Below are positions 6,897 to 16,394 of a DNA stretch of 64,000 nt, in pieces. Origin of the DNA: Listeria booriae (lineage in GTDB: Bacteria; Bacillota; Bacilli; Lactobacillales; Listeriaceae). Position numbers and translations under genes: made by a program. The DNA lies in NCBI RefSeq assembly GCF_000766865.1, contig NZ_JNFA01000019.1:310001-374000 (forward strand), written 5' to 3'. The notes under the pieces were generated by a model that saw only the letters and a program-made list of their open reading frames with translations, was not told the origin of the DNA and did no database searches. Each line of letters begins with the position of its first letter. The first letter of the stretch is position 1.

Positions 6897-7715
6897 GTGA
6901 AAAGAGCAATTGGTTTTATTGATTCGGGCGTTGGTGGGCTGACAGTGGTTAAAGAAGTCCTAAAACAGCTCCCTCATGAACAAATATATTATCTTGGTGA
7001 TACCGCACGTTGCCCATATGGACCGCGCGATCGTGACGAAGTGAATCAGTTTACTTGGGAAATGACGAATTTTCTAGTTGAACGAAACATTAAGATGTTA
7101 GTTATTGCGTGTAATACGGCTACAGCGGCGGCGCTTGCAGATATTCGTGCGACATTAGATATACCAGTTATCGGTGTTATTCAACCAGGTTCCAGAGCGG
7201 CTTTAAAAGCAACGCGCAACAATCGGGTTGGTGTCTTGGGCACAATTGGAACCGTTCAAAGCATGGCGTATCCTAAAGCATTAAAAGGACTAAATCGTCG
7301 TGTCGAAGTCGATTCACTGGCATGTCCGAAGTTCGTATCGGTTGTAGAAAGTGGCGAATATAAAAGCGCGATAGCCAAAAAAATTGTCGCCGAGTCTTTA
7401 CTACCGCTAAAAAGTACGAAGATTGACACGATTATTTTAGGCTGCACGCATTATCCCCTACTTAAAACATTGATCGAGAATTTTATGGGTTCAGATGTTG
7501 CGGTGATTAATTCTGGCGAGGAGACGGCTAGTGAAGTTAGCGCGTTGCTGGATTATCACGATTTATTAGACCGAGACGATAATGGCGTACAACATCGTTT
7601 TTTTACAACGGGTTCTGTGTCCATTTTCCAAGATATTGCGCAAGACTGGCTTGATATACCTGACATGCACGTTGAACATATCAAATTAGGAAATGAAAAG
7701 GGAGTGTACCAATGA
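6897..7715 (+). CDS. racE: Glutamate racemase
   Basis: A 272-aa enzyme converting L-Glu to D-Glu for peptidoglycan stem peptides in the cytosol. Both catalytic cysteines are visible: C72 in VIACNTATA and C183 in LGCTHYPLL, along with the N-terminal [11 protein letters not shown] motif. The start is a GTG at 6897 with GAGG 8 nt upstream. Its stop overlaps the rph start (ATGA), the first of two such couplings in the racE-rph-xtp operon. Confidence 0.95.
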   Translation: MKRAIGFIDSGVGGLTVVKEVLKQLPHEQIYYLGDTARCPYGPRDRDEVNQFTWEMTNFLVERNIKMLVIACNTATAAALADIRATLDIPVIGVIQPGSRAALKATRNNRVGVLGTIGTVQSMAYPKALKGLNRRVEVDSLACPKFVSVVESGEYKSAIAKKIVAESLLPLKSTKIDTIILGCTHYPLLKTLIENFMGSDVAVINSGEETASEVSALLDYHDLLDRDDNGVQHRFFTTGSVSIFQDIAQDWLDIPDMHVEHIKLGNEKGVYQ

Positions 7716-8461
7716 GATTCGACGGCAGAGAAAAAGACGTTTTGCGACAAGTAGAGATGATTCCAGGTTACATTAAACATCCGGAAGGCTCGATTTTGAT
7801 TACAGTTGGCGATACGAAAGTGATTTGTTCTGCATCTGTAGAAGATCGTGTCCCACCATTTATGCGCGGTGAAGGACGTGGCTGGGTTTCCGCAGAATAT
7901 GCGATGCTACCTCGTGCGACAGAACGCCGAAATATTCGCGAATCTTCCAAAGGAAAAGTGACAGGTCGGACGATGGAAATCCAACGCCTTATCGGTCGTG
8001 CATTGCGAGCAGTTGTGGATCTAGATGCACTTGGTGAACGCACGATTTGGCTGGATTGCGATGTGATTCAAGCAGACGGCGGAACACGAACAGCATCCAT
8101 TACAGGAGCTTTTGTGGCGATGGTACTTGCGATTGAGAAACTTCACGCGGCTACACCTTTTGCAAAATTCCCTGTCAATGACTTTCTGGCAGCTACAAGT
8201 GTCGGCGTTTTAGAAGATGGTACGGCAGTTCTTGATTTAAATTATGTAGAAGATTGTGCCGCGGCTGTTGATATGAATCTTGTCATGACTGGCGCGGGCC
8301 GTTTCGTCGAACTTCAAGGTACAGGCGAAGAAGCGACATTCTCCGAAAGCGAACTAAGCGAACTCCTGACGCTCGGCAAAAAGGGAATCGCTGAACTGAT
8401 TACCTTCCAAAAAGAAATACTAGGCGCAGAAACGAGCCAATTAATTGGAGGCCAAGCATGA
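7712..8461 (+). CDS. rph: Ribonuclease PH
   Basis: A 249-aa phosphorolytic 3'-5' exoribonuclease that trims tRNA precursors. The N-terminal [12 protein letters not shown], the central [20 protein letters not shown] and [21 protein letters not shown] are conserved RNase PH core motifs, and the length is normal. It overlaps racE upstream and xtp downstream by 4 nt each, so the three are translated from one message. Confidence 0.95.
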   Translation: MRFDGREKDVLRQVEMIPGYIKHPEGSILITVGDTKVICSASVEDRVPPFMRGEGRGWVSAEYAMLPRATERRNIRESSKGKVTGRTMEIQRLIGRALRAVVDLDALGERTIWLDCDVIQADGGTRTASITGAFVAMVLAIEKLHAATPFAKFPVNDFLAATSVGVLEDGTAVLDLNYVEDCAAAVDMNLVMTGAGRFVELQGTGEEATFSESELSELLTLGKKGIAELITFQKEILGAETSQLIGGQA

Positions 8462-9063
8462 AGAAACTAGTAATTGCAACGAACAACCCAGGCAAAGCAA
8501 AAGAATTCGAAAAGCTATTCGGCGCACACGGCATTGAAATTTTGACATTAGCTGATTTTCCGGAGATTGGCGAAATTGAAGAAACTGGCACGACTTTTGC
8601 GGAAAACGCGGCATTAAAAGCAGAAACCGTAGCACAAAAAATAAACCAAGTCGTGATTGGCGATGACTCCGGCTTGATTGTTGATGCGTTAAATGGCGCA
8701 CCAGGCGTATACTCTGCGCGTTATGCCGGAAATCAACATAATGATGCAGACAACAACGAAAAGCTTCTAAAAGAGCTTACAGACGTTCCTGCGAGCGCAC
8801 GACAAGCCCGCTTCCACTGCACACTAGCCGTTGCCTTCCCTGGCAAAGAAACACAATTTTTCACAGGCGAATGCGAAGGTTCGATTTTAACAGCACCACA
8901 AGGCGAGAACGGTTTTGGCTACGATCCCCTCTTTTACTTGGCATCGTTTGACAAATCCATGGCAGAAATCCCGCCAGAAGAGAAGAATAAAATCAGCCAC
9001 CGCGCAAAAGCTTTAGAAAAAGTTGCAAAAAATATAGACCAATTGATAGAAAAGATTGTATAA
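8458..9063 (+). CDS. xtp: XTP/dITP pyrophosphatase (RdgB/HAM1 family)
   Basis: A 201-aa protein that removes non-canonical purine nucleoside triphosphates (XTP, dITP, ITP) from the nucleotide pool. Family motifs are the N-terminal [14 protein letters not shown], the central [20 protein letters not shown] and GFGYDPLFY. It overlaps rph by 4 nt, as ysnA follows rph in Bacillus. Confidence 0.95.
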   Translation: MKKLVIATNNPGKAKEFEKLFGAHGIEILTLADFPEIGEIEETGTTFAENAALKAETVAQKINQVVIGDDSGLIVDALNGAPGVYSARYAGNQHNDADNNEKLLKELTDVPASARQARFHCTLAVAFPGKETQFFTGECEGSILTAPQGENGFGYDPLFYLASFDKSMAEIPPEEKNKISHRAKALEKVAKNIDQLIEKIV

Positions 9064-9095
9064 TGGAACAGTAATGAAAGATGGGGGAGAATAAT

Positions 9096-9620
9096 TTGAA
9101 ATTACTAGTAGTTAGCGACAGTCACCATGAACGCGACTGTCTCATCCATTTGAAAGAGAAATACGAAGGCGAAGTTGATGCGATGATTCATTGCGGCGAT
9201 TCCGAACTAGAGAAAGATGATCCTGCTATTCAAGGTTTTCATACGGTTCGTGGGAACTGCGACTTTGGCTCTGACTTCCCGAATGATTGGGTTGGCGAAG
9301 TCGATGGCTACCGCGTTTTTACCACACACGGACATTTGTATAATATCAAAATGACATTGATGAATTTGCGTTACCGCGCGCGCGAATTAAATGCCGACTT
9401 TGTTTTCTTTGGTCATTCGCATGAATTAGGCGTTGATATGCTGGATAATACGATTATTTTGAATCCAGGCAGCATATCCCTTCCAAGAGGACGCATCCAC
9501 GAGAAAACATATGCATTAATTGATGCAACCGATGACGGCGTTAAAGTACGCTTCATGACGATTGATGACAAAGAACTAACCGACCTAACACAAACATTCC
9601 CGCTAGTGAAGAACAATTAG
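9096..9620 (+). CDS. MJ0936/YfcE-type metallophosphodiesterase (YsnB-like)
   Basis: A 174-aa calcineurin-like phosphoesterase. Metal-binding motifs are VSDSH (N-terminal DxH), HCGDSE (GD), RGNCD (GNxD) and FFGHSHE (GHSH). Family members hydrolyse phosphodiesters in vitro; the natural substrate is uncertain. An ATG at 9081 is in frame, but GGGGGAG lies inside that extension and is well placed for the TTG at 9096, which gives the usual MKLLVVSDSH start. It is the last gene of the racE operon, 32 nt after xtp. Confidence 0.88.
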   Translation: MKLLVVSDSHHERDCLIHLKEKYEGEVDAMIHCGDSELEKDDPAIQGFHTVRGNCDFGSDFPNDWVGEVDGYRVFTTHGHLYNIKMTLMNLRYRARELNADFVFFGHSHELGVDMLDNTIILNPGSISLPRGRIHEKTYALIDATDDGVKVRFMTIDDKELTDLTQTFPLVKNN

Positions 9621-9710
9621 TTTTTCCGGCGGGTTTCGGTGATTAGTGGCGCCAAAATTGGATAAACTTACAACAACATGAATATTTTTCGAAAATATCG
9701 CCTAAAAGCA

Positions 9711-9739
9711 TTGACAAATCGGCAAATAAAACATAAAAT
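9711..9739 (+). promoter_or_regulatory. Promoter of tRNA-Arg
   Basis: TTGACA (9711-9716), 17-bp spacer, TAAAAT (9734-9739), about 30 nt ahead of the mature tRNA. Confidence 0.75.
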
Positions 9740-9768
9740 GATACTTGGCTGTGAAAATTGTATAGCGT

Positions 9769-9842
<74 letters not shown>

Positions 9843-9847
9843 TTAGT

Positions 9848-9876
9848 AAACTCGTTGGAAACAGCGAGTTTTTTTA
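9848..9876 (+). terminator. Terminator of tRNA-Arg
   Basis: Stem AACTCG/CGAGTT followed by T residues, directly after the tRNA. Confidence 0.75.
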
Positions 9877-9909
9877 TTTTACTTTTTTGAAATCAATTAG
9901 GAACTGAAA

Positions 9910-9939
9910 TTTGGGGCAGATTTGGGGCAGGATTTAACT
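9910..9939 (+). pseudogene. Possible remnant of a phage integrase 3' end
   Basis: One plus-strand frame reads N-L-G-Q-I-W-G-R-I followed by a stop (TAA), a tail pattern common at the C-terminus of tyrosine integrases of Gram-positive phages. A stop codon lies immediately upstream in the same frame, so no integrase is left. The DNA contains a doubled TTTGGGGCAG. Its position next to tRNA-Arg suggests an excision scar. This is a short match and only suggestive. Confidence 0.3.
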
Positions 9940-9957
9940 TTATTAAAATCGACCCAT

Positions 9958-10001
9958 AATAAAAAGCGACTAGCTAGCACTGTAGTATTCGCTTTTTATT
10001 T
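9958..10001. terminator. Bidirectional terminator between the integrase scar and the immunity-like gene
   Basis: AATAAAAAGCGA and TCGCTTTTTATT form a long A/T-flanked stem that works on either strand; on the minus strand it would end the 10052-10378 gene. Confidence 0.7.
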
Positions 10002-10051
10002 TCCTCATGTTTTGGTGAATACAGAAGTGTATGCCCCTCAATATAGTATTT

Positions 10052-10378
10052 CTACTTATCCCATAACTGGCAGGGATACTCAGGAGGATCTCCATCCCTC
10101 ACCCTTTTCCTATTTGAAAGGATAGTATCCTGCATTATGCTTAGAAATTGATGGAATGCATCAAAAATATCTTTAAACTTGTATTTCCCCATTACCCCAG
10201 CTCTATCAGCAGTCATATAAACTTCAAATGTTTCTCCAATTTTTTCGATTCTAATTTGATATTCTTGTCTGTTGTTTTCTGGCCCTTCAAAAATGGAATA
10301 TCTTAAGTCTTCATAGTCCAATATTTGAATGTCATCCTCTAAAATCTTTTTATACTCTTCCATTAAATCACGGTTCAT
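10052..10378 (-). CDS. Imm59-like immunity protein, orphan
   Basis: A 108-aa acidic protein with a strong ribosome binding site (AAAGGAGGT). The middle and end (YSIFEGPENNRQEYQIRIEK, then FEVYMTADRAGVMGKYKF) resemble the Imm59 family of polymorphic-toxin immunity proteins, as recalled. Such proteins neutralise a cognate contact-dependent or LXG-type toxin in the cytosol. No toxin gene lies next to it; it sits alone between a tRNA-Arg scar and lysC, the usual context of a leftover or acquired orphan immunity gene. The family call is moderate. Confidence 0.6.
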   Translation of the reverse strand: MNRDLMEEYKKILEDDIQILDYEDLRYSIFEGPENNRQEYQIRIEKIGETFEVYMTADRAGVMGKYKFKDIFDAFHQFLSIMQDTILSNRKRVRDGDPPEYPCQLWDK

Positions 10379-10422
10379 TTTGCTACCTCCTTTAAAAGCC
10401 CTAATTTTTCATTACAGAACAC

Positions 10423-10454
10423 AAAAAAGCTAGGCAAAGTGAACTCCGCCTAAC
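10423..10454 (-). terminator. Terminator of lysC
   Basis: On the minus strand TTAGGC...GCCTAG forms a stem followed by six T. Confidence 0.7.
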
Positions 10455-10462
10455 TCCTCTTC

Positions 10463-11677
10463 TCAATCCTCCAACTCAAATGTATCGTGCAACACTTGGG
10501 CTGCGCGGATCATTTTCTTTTCATCTACTACGGTTGATACTTTAATTTCTGATGTGCTTATCATTTTAATTGCGATGTCATTGTCTGTCAACGCTTCAAA
10601 CATATGGGCTGCGACGCCTGGATTCGAAACCATGCCAGAACCAACGATAGATACTTTGGCTAGATTCTGCTCAGATTCGAGTTTTGCGTATTGGAGTGTT
10701 TCTTGGTGTTCTTCTAGTACTGCCAATGTTTCTAGTAGCGCTTTTGTTTTAATGGTGAAGGACAGATTGCCGTGGCCTAGTCCTGTGATGCCTTGGATAA
10801 TGATGTCGACGTCGATGTTGTGTTCAGCTAATGTTGTGAATACTTTGGAGACGCGCATGTTTTCTTTTTTGTCCCAGTGAATGGTTACGCGGGTGATTTT
10901 ATCTTCGAATGCGATTCCTCGCACGACTTTCGTGTTTTCCATGGTCATTTCCTCCTCAATCATGGTTCCTGCTTCGTCTTCGTGGCTGGCGCGAACTTCG
11001 AGTGGGATGCGGTAGTTCTTCGCATACTCGACGGCTCTTGGATGCAGGACACCGGCGCCAAGATTGGCTAGTTCGAGCATTTCGTCGTAGGTAACTTGGT
11101 TTAGTTTGCGAGCATTCTTGATGTAGCGCGGATCGGTTGTGAAAACGCCTACGACATCGGTGCAGATGCTACATTTGTCTGCTTCTAGTGCTGCGGCAAG
11201 TGCGACGGCTGTTGTGTCGGATCCGCCTCGACCTAGTGTTGTGATTTCACGGTCGGCGCTGATGCCTTGGAATCCTGCGACGATGACAATTTTGCCTTGG
11301 GTAAGTGCGTCTTGGATGGTTTCGGTATCAATGTCGAGGATTCGGGCGTTACTTGCGATTGGCTCGGTGGTGATGCCTGCTTGCCAGCCCGTGTAGGAAA
11401 CAGCTTCGTAGTTCTGTTCGTGAAGCGCCATGCTAAGTAAGGAAATGGTCACTTGTTCTCCGGTAGATAGGAGCATGTCCATTTCGCGCTTGCTCGGGTT
11501 GTCGCTGATTTCTAATGCCATGTCAACGAGGCGGTCGGTTGATTTGCCCATCGCGGACACGACGACAACGACTTGGTTCCCTTTTTTAAATTCGCGGATT
11601 GCTTGATCTGCGGTTTTTTTGATTTTTTCGATGGTGCCTACTGAGGTTCCGCCGAATTTTAATACTACTCTTCCCAA
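10463..11677 (-). CDS. lysC: Aspartokinase (lysine-sensitive type)
   Basis: A 404-aa enzyme phosphorylating L-aspartate, the first step toward lysine, diaminopimelate, threonine and methionine. The kinase domain (about 1-240) starts with LKFGGTSVG and contains [22 protein letters not shown]. Two ACT domains follow (about 265-400). The start is TTG at 11677, after AGGAGGGG. The gene lies 11 nt after uvrC, so there is no room for a lysine riboswitch. An in-frame ATG at 10942, preceded by GAGGAGG at ideal spacing, could produce a separate 159-aa regulatory (beta) subunit as in the Bacillus enzyme. Confidence 0.95.
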   Translation of the reverse strand: MGRVVLKFGGTSVGTIEKIKKTADQAIREFKKGNQVVVVVSAMGKSTDRLVDMALEISDNPSKREMDMLLSTGEQVTISLLSMALHEQNYEAVSYTGWQAGITTEPIASNARILDIDTETIQDALTQGKIVIVAGFQGISADREITTLGRGGSDTTAVALAAALEADKCSICTDVVGVFTTDPRYIKNARKLNQVTYDEMLELANLGAGVLHPRAVEYAKNYRIPLEVRASHEDEAGTMIEEEMTMENTKVVRGIAFEDKITRVTIHWDKKENMRVSKVFTTLAEHNIDVDIIIQGITGLGHGNLSFTIKTKALLETLAVLEEHQETLQYAKLESEQNLAKVSIVGSGMVSNPGVAAHMFEALTDNDIAIKMISTSEIKVSTVVDEKKMIRAAQVLHDTFELED

Positions 11678-11688
11678 AAATACCCCTC

Positions 11689-13488
11689 CTATTTCGGTTT
11701 CTCTTCGTTTAGTTTTGCGAACTTCTCGTGTACTGCTTCAGCGACGGCGATTGGTACGCCTGCTTCTTGGATTTCAGCGACGGTTGCCGTTTTTATTTTT
11801 TTCATGGACCCAAAGTGTTTTAAAATGGCTTTCTTGCGGCCTGGGCCAACGCCTGGAATGCCGTCAAGTAACGATTGGAATCCGGTTTTGCTACGAAGTT
11901 GACGGTGGAATGTGATGGCAAAACGGTGGACTTCGTCTTGGATTCGCTGTAATAGGTAGAATTCTTGGCTGTTGCGGTGTAGCGGCACGACTGCGAGTGG
12001 GTCACCGAATAGTAATTGGCTTGTTTTATGTTTGTTGTCTTTGGCGAGCCCTGCGACTGGAATGTCTAAGCCGAGTTCGTTTACTAAAACATCTTTCGCG
12101 CTATCGATTTGTCCTTTTCCCCCATCAATCAAAATTAAATCTGGAAGTGGCAAGCCTTCTTTTAGGACACGCCAGTATCTGCGACGCACAACTTCGCGCA
12201 TTGTCGCGTAATCATCAGGTCCAACGACGGTTTTGATTTTGTATTTTCGGTAGTCGTTTTTGCTTGGGCGGCCGTCGAGGAAAGTAATCATTGCCGATAC
12301 TGGATCGGTTCCATGAATGTTCGAGTTATCGAAGGCCTCGATGCGGTTTGGCGTCGGAATTCCCATTGCTTCGCCCAGTTTCTCGGTTGCTCCGACTGTT
12401 CGCTCTTCATTGCGTTCGAGCAGCAGGAATTTCTCGTTTAATGCGATTTTGGCGTTTTTGTAAGCCAGTTTCACGAGATCTTTCTTATTGCCACGCTTTG
12501 GCACAATAATTTTCGTGTCTGGAAGCAATGCTTGAATCGCCTCTTCGTCTACATCATCCGGTAGAAAAATTTCTTTTGGCGGAATATGATTCGTTTTTTG
12601 ATAAAATTGGCCGATAAATGTTAGGAAGTCTTCGTCGGCATCGCTGTAAAATGGAAATTGTGAGACATCGCGTTCGATGAGCTTGCCCTGGCGAATGAAA
12701 AAGACTTGGACGCACATCCAGCCTTTGTCAATGGCATAGCCAAAAACGTCGCGGTCTACAAAATCGTTCATCGTCATTTTTTGTTTTTCCATCGTTGTTT
12801 CGATTGCTGTGATTTGATCGCGGAATTCCGCAGCTTTTTCGAATTGCATGTCTTCAGCAGCAACTTGCATTTTTGCTTGCAAATCTTGTTTGACTTCTTT
12901 ATAGCCACCGTTTAGGAATTGGACAATTTCGTCCGTCATTTTTTTGTATGTGTCGGCTTCGACTTTAAAGACGCACGGGGCTAGGCACTGGCCAAGATGG
13001 TAGTATAGACAGACTTTGTTTGGCAGTGTGGTGCATTTGCGCAGTGGATAAAGCCGGTCGAGGATTTTCTTTGTTTCATTGGCGGCGTACACGTTTGGGT
13101 ATGGGCCGAAGTACTTTCCTTTGTCACGCTTAACTTGGCGGGTAATGATAAGACGAGGATGGCGTTCATTGGTAATTTTGATGAACGGATAGGTTTTGTC
13201 GTCTTTAAGCATGATGTTGTAGCGTGGATCGTGTTTTTTGATTAGATTTATTTCGAGTAACAGCGCCTCAACGTTAGAGGATGTTACGATGTATTCAAAA
13301 TCGCGAATTTCTTGTACGAGTCGTTGGGTTTTGCCATCGTGCGAACCTGTAAAATAAGAGCGCACGCGGTTTTTCAATATTTTGGCTTTTCCGACATAAA
13401 TAATTGTGCCCTGCTGGTCTTTCATTAAGTAACACCCGGGTTGGTCGGGTAATAGGGCTAATTTATTGCGAATGTGTTCGGTCGTCAT
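11689..13488 (-). CDS. uvrC: Excinuclease ABC subunit C
   Basis: A 599-aa nucleotide excision repair nuclease that makes both incisions around UvrB-bound lesions. The GIY-YIG domain is N-terminal (about 12-90, [20 protein letters not shown]), the UVR motif lies at about 203-238, the RNase H-like C-terminal nuclease contains [18 protein letters not shown], and tandem HhH motifs close the protein ([19 protein letters not shown]). Length is normal. It forms an operon with lysC downstream. Confidence 0.97.
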   Translation of the reverse strand: MTTEHIRNKLALLPDQPGCYLMKDQQGTIIYVGKAKILKNRVRSYFTGSHDGKTQRLVQEIRDFEYIVTSSNVEALLLEINLIKKHDPRYNIMLKDDKTYPFIKITNERHPRLIITRQVKRDKGKYFGPYPNVYAANETKKILDRLYPLRKCTTLPNKVCLYYHLGQCLAPCVFKVEADTYKKMTDEIVQFLNGGYKEVKQDLQAKMQVAAEDMQFEKAAEFRDQITAIETTMEKQKMTMNDFVDRDVFGYAIDKGWMCVQVFFIRQGKLIERDVSQFPFYSDADEDFLTFIGQFYQKTNHIPPKEIFLPDDVDEEAIQALLPDTKIIVPKRGNKKDLVKLAYKNAKIALNEKFLLLERNEERTVGATEKLGEAMGIPTPNRIEAFDNSNIHGTDPVSAMITFLDGRPSKNDYRKYKIKTVVGPDDYATMREVVRRRYWRVLKEGLPLPDLILIDGGKGQIDSAKDVLVNELGLDIPVAGLAKDNKHKTSQLLFGDPLAVVPLHRNSQEFYLLQRIQDEVHRFAITFHRQLRSKTGFQSLLDGIPGVGPGRKKAILKHFGSMKKIKTATVAEIQEAGVPIAVAEAVHEKFAKLNEEKPK

Positions 13489-13544
13489 TATTTATCACTC
13501 CAAATACAGGCTTTACTTCCTTTATAAGTGTAGCATAAATCAAC

Positions 13545-13609
13545 AAAAAAGCTAGAAAAAGAAGTGTGAAAACGTAGATTTAATCCCGCTTCCAAATCTT
13601 TTTCTAGCC
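13545..13609 (-). terminator. Terminator of trxA
   Basis: GGCTAGAAAAAG pairs with CTTTTTCTAGC, with an inner GAAG/CTTC stem, followed by six T on the minus strand. Confidence 0.75.
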
Positions 13610-13619
13610 GTCAACTAAC

Positions 13620-13934
13620 TTATAAATATTTCGCTAAAACTTCATCCAATTCTTCTTTTGGACGATAGCCAATCACCGTATCAACAACTTCGCCATCTTT
13701 CTTGATAAGCAATGTCGGGATACTCATCACACCAAATTTACCTGGTGTTTCTTGATTTGCATCAACATCCATTTTAACGATTTTTAATTTATCACCTTGT
13801 TCTGCGGCAATTTCTTCTAAAACTGGAGCAACCATGCGGCAAGGACCACACCAAGTCGCCCAGAAATCTGTAAGCACAAGACCTTCGTTTGTTTCTTGCT
13901 CAAACGTAGCATCTGTAATTTCTTCAATAGCCAT
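13620..13934 (-). CDS. trxA: Thioredoxin
   Basis: A 104-aa cytosolic thiol-disulfide oxidoreductase with the active site WCGPC at residues 28-32 and the cis-Pro loop SIPTLL. The open frame extends upstream, but AGGAGGT is located in that extension and points to ATG 13934, giving the standard length. It lies between mutS2 and uvrC and has its own terminator. Confidence 0.97.
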   Translation of the reverse strand: MAIEEITDATFEQETNEGLVLTDFWATWCGPCRMVAPVLEEIAAEQGDKLKIVKMDVDANQETPGKFGVMSIPTLLIKKDGEVVDTVIGYRPKEELDEVLAKYL

Positions 13935-14012
13935 TTTTCTTACCTCCTCACACATATTGTAACGCTAGTATAGCACTGCGCCCTCATGTGGAGCCAATAA
14001 TCTGCTCAAAAA

Positions 14013-16370
14013 TCACTTCAATTCCGCGATAGTAACACCGTTCCCGCCTTCTGCTGCGGCACCAAAACGAATCGATTTAACCATGCGGTGGTTTTTCAAG
14101 AATTCCGTAACACCTTGACGTAGCGCACCGGTTCCTTTTCCGTGTATAATGCTGACTTGGTGATACCCAGCAAGTAATGCCTCATCGATGTATTTATCAA
14201 CTTGTTGCAGGGCATCTTCATAGCGAACACCGCGTAAGTCAAGCTCTGTTTTGGTGATAGAATTATCGCTTTTCACTGTTGTCACATGACGCAGTTTCTT
14301 CGGTTGTTCTGGTTTGAGATATTCGAGGTCGGCTTCTTTGACTTTCGTTTTGATAATACCGATTTGCGCATTCCATTCTTTGCTGTTTACGCGATCAAGT
14401 AACACACCTTTTTGACCTAATGACAAAATGCGTACTTGGTCTCCTTTAGCAAACTTATGCACCACTTTGGGAACATCGTGAATCACTTTTTTCTGGATAG
14501 TTTTTGGTTTTACTTGGTTTAGGCGGCTCTTCATTTCGATGAGTTCATGTTCTTTGAGACCGGCTGCGCCTTGTAATTGCATTTGACGCAGTTCTTGGAT
14601 GATGACTTCTGCTTCAGTTTCTGCTTTTTCAATGACTTCTGCCGCTTTTTCATTAGCTTTTTCCATGAGTTTGTCTTTTTGATTATGGTACGCGATAATT
14701 TCTTTTTGGAGTTCTTTTAGCAGTTTATCGCCGTCACGACTTAGCTGATACGCTTCTTCGTACTCTAATTCTGCCGCTTTTCGTTTTTCTTCCAAGCTAG
14801 AAATCATATCGTTTAAATCTGCGCTTTCTGTATCGACAAGCCCTCTGGCAGCGTCAATTACGGTTTCATTTAGACCTAAACGACGCGAAATCGCAAAGGC
14901 ATTGCTTCGACCAGGAACGCCGATTAATAATTTATACGTTGGACTTAATGACTCTACATCGAATTCAACAGAGGCATTCGTCGCAAAAGGACGATTATAG
15001 CCATACGCTTTTAGTTCAGGATAATGGGTTGTCGCAACGACGCTCGCATTTTTAGCCGCAACTGCATCCAGAATCGCAATGGCAAGCGCCGCACCTTCTT
15101 GCGGATCAGTACCAGCCCCCAGCTCATCAAATAGAATCAAAGAATCTGCGTCCATCTTATCTAAAATAGAGACAATATTTGTCATATGCGAAGAAAATGT
15201 ACTCAAACTCTGCTCAATCGACTGCTCATCCCCAATATCAGCAAAAACTTGCGAGAACACAGCGATTTCAGACTCCTCTTCGGCAGGAACTTGCAAACCA
15301 GCCTGTGCCATCAAAGTGAGCAAACCAAGCGTTTTCAAGGTAATTGTTTTCCCCCCGGTATTTGGACCCGTGATAAGCATCGTCCGGTAATCTCCGCCAA
15401 GTAGAATATCATTACTAACAACAGTCGCTGGATCAAGCAACGGATGACGCGCGCGGAACAAGCGAACAATACCATCTTGATTAATACGCGGTGTCACACC
15501 TTTCATTGACTTCCCAAATCTCGCTTTCGCAAAAATGAAATCAAATCTGCCGAGCACATACGTATTTTGTCTAATCTCTTCTATAAATTCGGCCAATGCC
15601 GCTGAAACTTCCGCCAAAATCCGCTCAATTTCTTGTTTTTCTTTCGCTTGCAATGTGCGACGTTCATTATTCATGTCCACAACACTTTGCGGTTCAATAA
15701 ACAATGTTTGGCCCGAGGCGGATTGATCATGCACAATCCCACCATAATGCCCTTTGTACTCATGACGCACTGGCAAAACATAGCGATCATTACGAATCGT
15801 GATAACCGTATCACTTAGCATTTTGGAAGCATTTTTGTCGCGTAAATATTGTTCTAAACGTTCCCGAACGCGACCTTCTGTGCGGCGTAGCGTCTGACGA
15901 ATATTGCGTAAAGCCTCGCTCGCTGTGTCTAAAATTTCGCCAGCCTCATCCACTGTAAGCGCAATCGTTTCCTCTGTATCTCGCATTGGTACAAGCTTGC
16001 TTGCCAAATCATCAAGTAATGGCAATTCCACGCCTTGTTCGATTAAATCATCAATAAAATGCTTCATCAAGCGACTTACGCGCAAATTACTTCCCGTTTG
16101 GTAAAGCTCTAAACCGCTCAAATCCCCACCGATTTCTAGTCGTTTCATATGAGCCGATACATCATAAATCCCTGATATTGGCGCCGACCCACGTAATCGA
16201 ATAACCTTAGCACCTTCCTCGGTTTCTTGCTGTGCTAACTTCACCTTATCGATTGCAGGTGTTGGTTGTAGCGCTCGAATCGCCTCCTCGCCCAGTGCAG
16301 AAGAAGCAAATTCGAGCAGTTGTTGCTTTATTTTATCGAATTCTAAAATTGTTTCTACTTTTTTACTCAT
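14013..16370 (-). CDS. mutS2: Endonuclease MutS2
   Basis: A 785-aa MutS-like ATPase. The core contains the Walker A GPNTGGKT (about 332-339) and DELGAGTDPQEGAAL, a coiled-coil region follows (about 515-600), and a C-terminal Smr nuclease domain carries LDLRGVRYEDALQ and HGKGTGALRQG. It lacks the mismatch-recognition domain of MutS. MutS2 suppresses recombination and, in Bacillus, acts on collided ribosomes. It starts 24 nt after polX in the zapA-cvpA-polX-mutS2 cluster. Confidence 0.96.
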   Translation of the reverse strand: MSKKVETILEFDKIKQQLLEFASSALGEEAIRALQPTPAIDKVKLAQQETEEGAKVIRLRGSAPISGIYDVSAHMKRLEIGGDLSGLELYQTGSNLRVSRLMKHFIDDLIEQGVELPLLDDLASKLVPMRDTEETIALTVDEAGEILDTASEALRNIRQTLRRTEGRVRERLEQYLRDKNASKMLSDTVITIRNDRYVLPVRHEYKGHYGGIVHDQSASGQTLFIEPQSVVDMNNERRTLQAKEKQEIERILAEVSAALAEFIEEIRQNTYVLGRFDFIFAKARFGKSMKGVTPRINQDGIVRLFRARHPLLDPATVVSNDILLGGDYRTMLITGPNTGGKTITLKTLGLLTLMAQAGLQVPAEEESEIAVFSQVFADIGDEQSIEQSLSTFSSHMTNIVSILDKMDADSLILFDELGAGTDPQEGAALAIAILDAVAAKNASVVATTHYPELKAYGYNRPFATNASVEFDVESLSPTYKLLIGVPGRSNAFAISRRLGLNETVIDAARGLVDTESADLNDMISSLEEKRKAAELEYEEAYQLSRDGDKLLKELQKEIIAYHNQKDKLMEKANEKAAEVIEKAETEAEVIIQELRQMQLQGAAGLKEHELIEMKSRLNQVKPKTIQKKVIHDVPKVVHKFAKGDQVRILSLGQKGVLLDRVNSKEWNAQIGIIKTKVKEADLEYLKPEQPKKLRHVTTVKSDNSITKTELDLRGVRYEDALQQVDKYIDEALLAGYHQVSIIHGKGTGALRQGVTEFLKNHRMVKSIRFGAAAEGGNGVTIAELK

Positions 16371-16394
16371 AATTTATAACCCCATGTAACGTTC

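Noticed and set aside
9681-9698. AT-rich near-palindrome before tRNA-Arg
   Set aside because: ATATTTTTCGAAAATAT is short, AT-only around a CG, and could be chance; no regulator is linked.
11678-11688. Lysine riboswitch ahead of lysC
   Set aside because: Only 11 bp separate lysC from uvrC; no L-box fits there.
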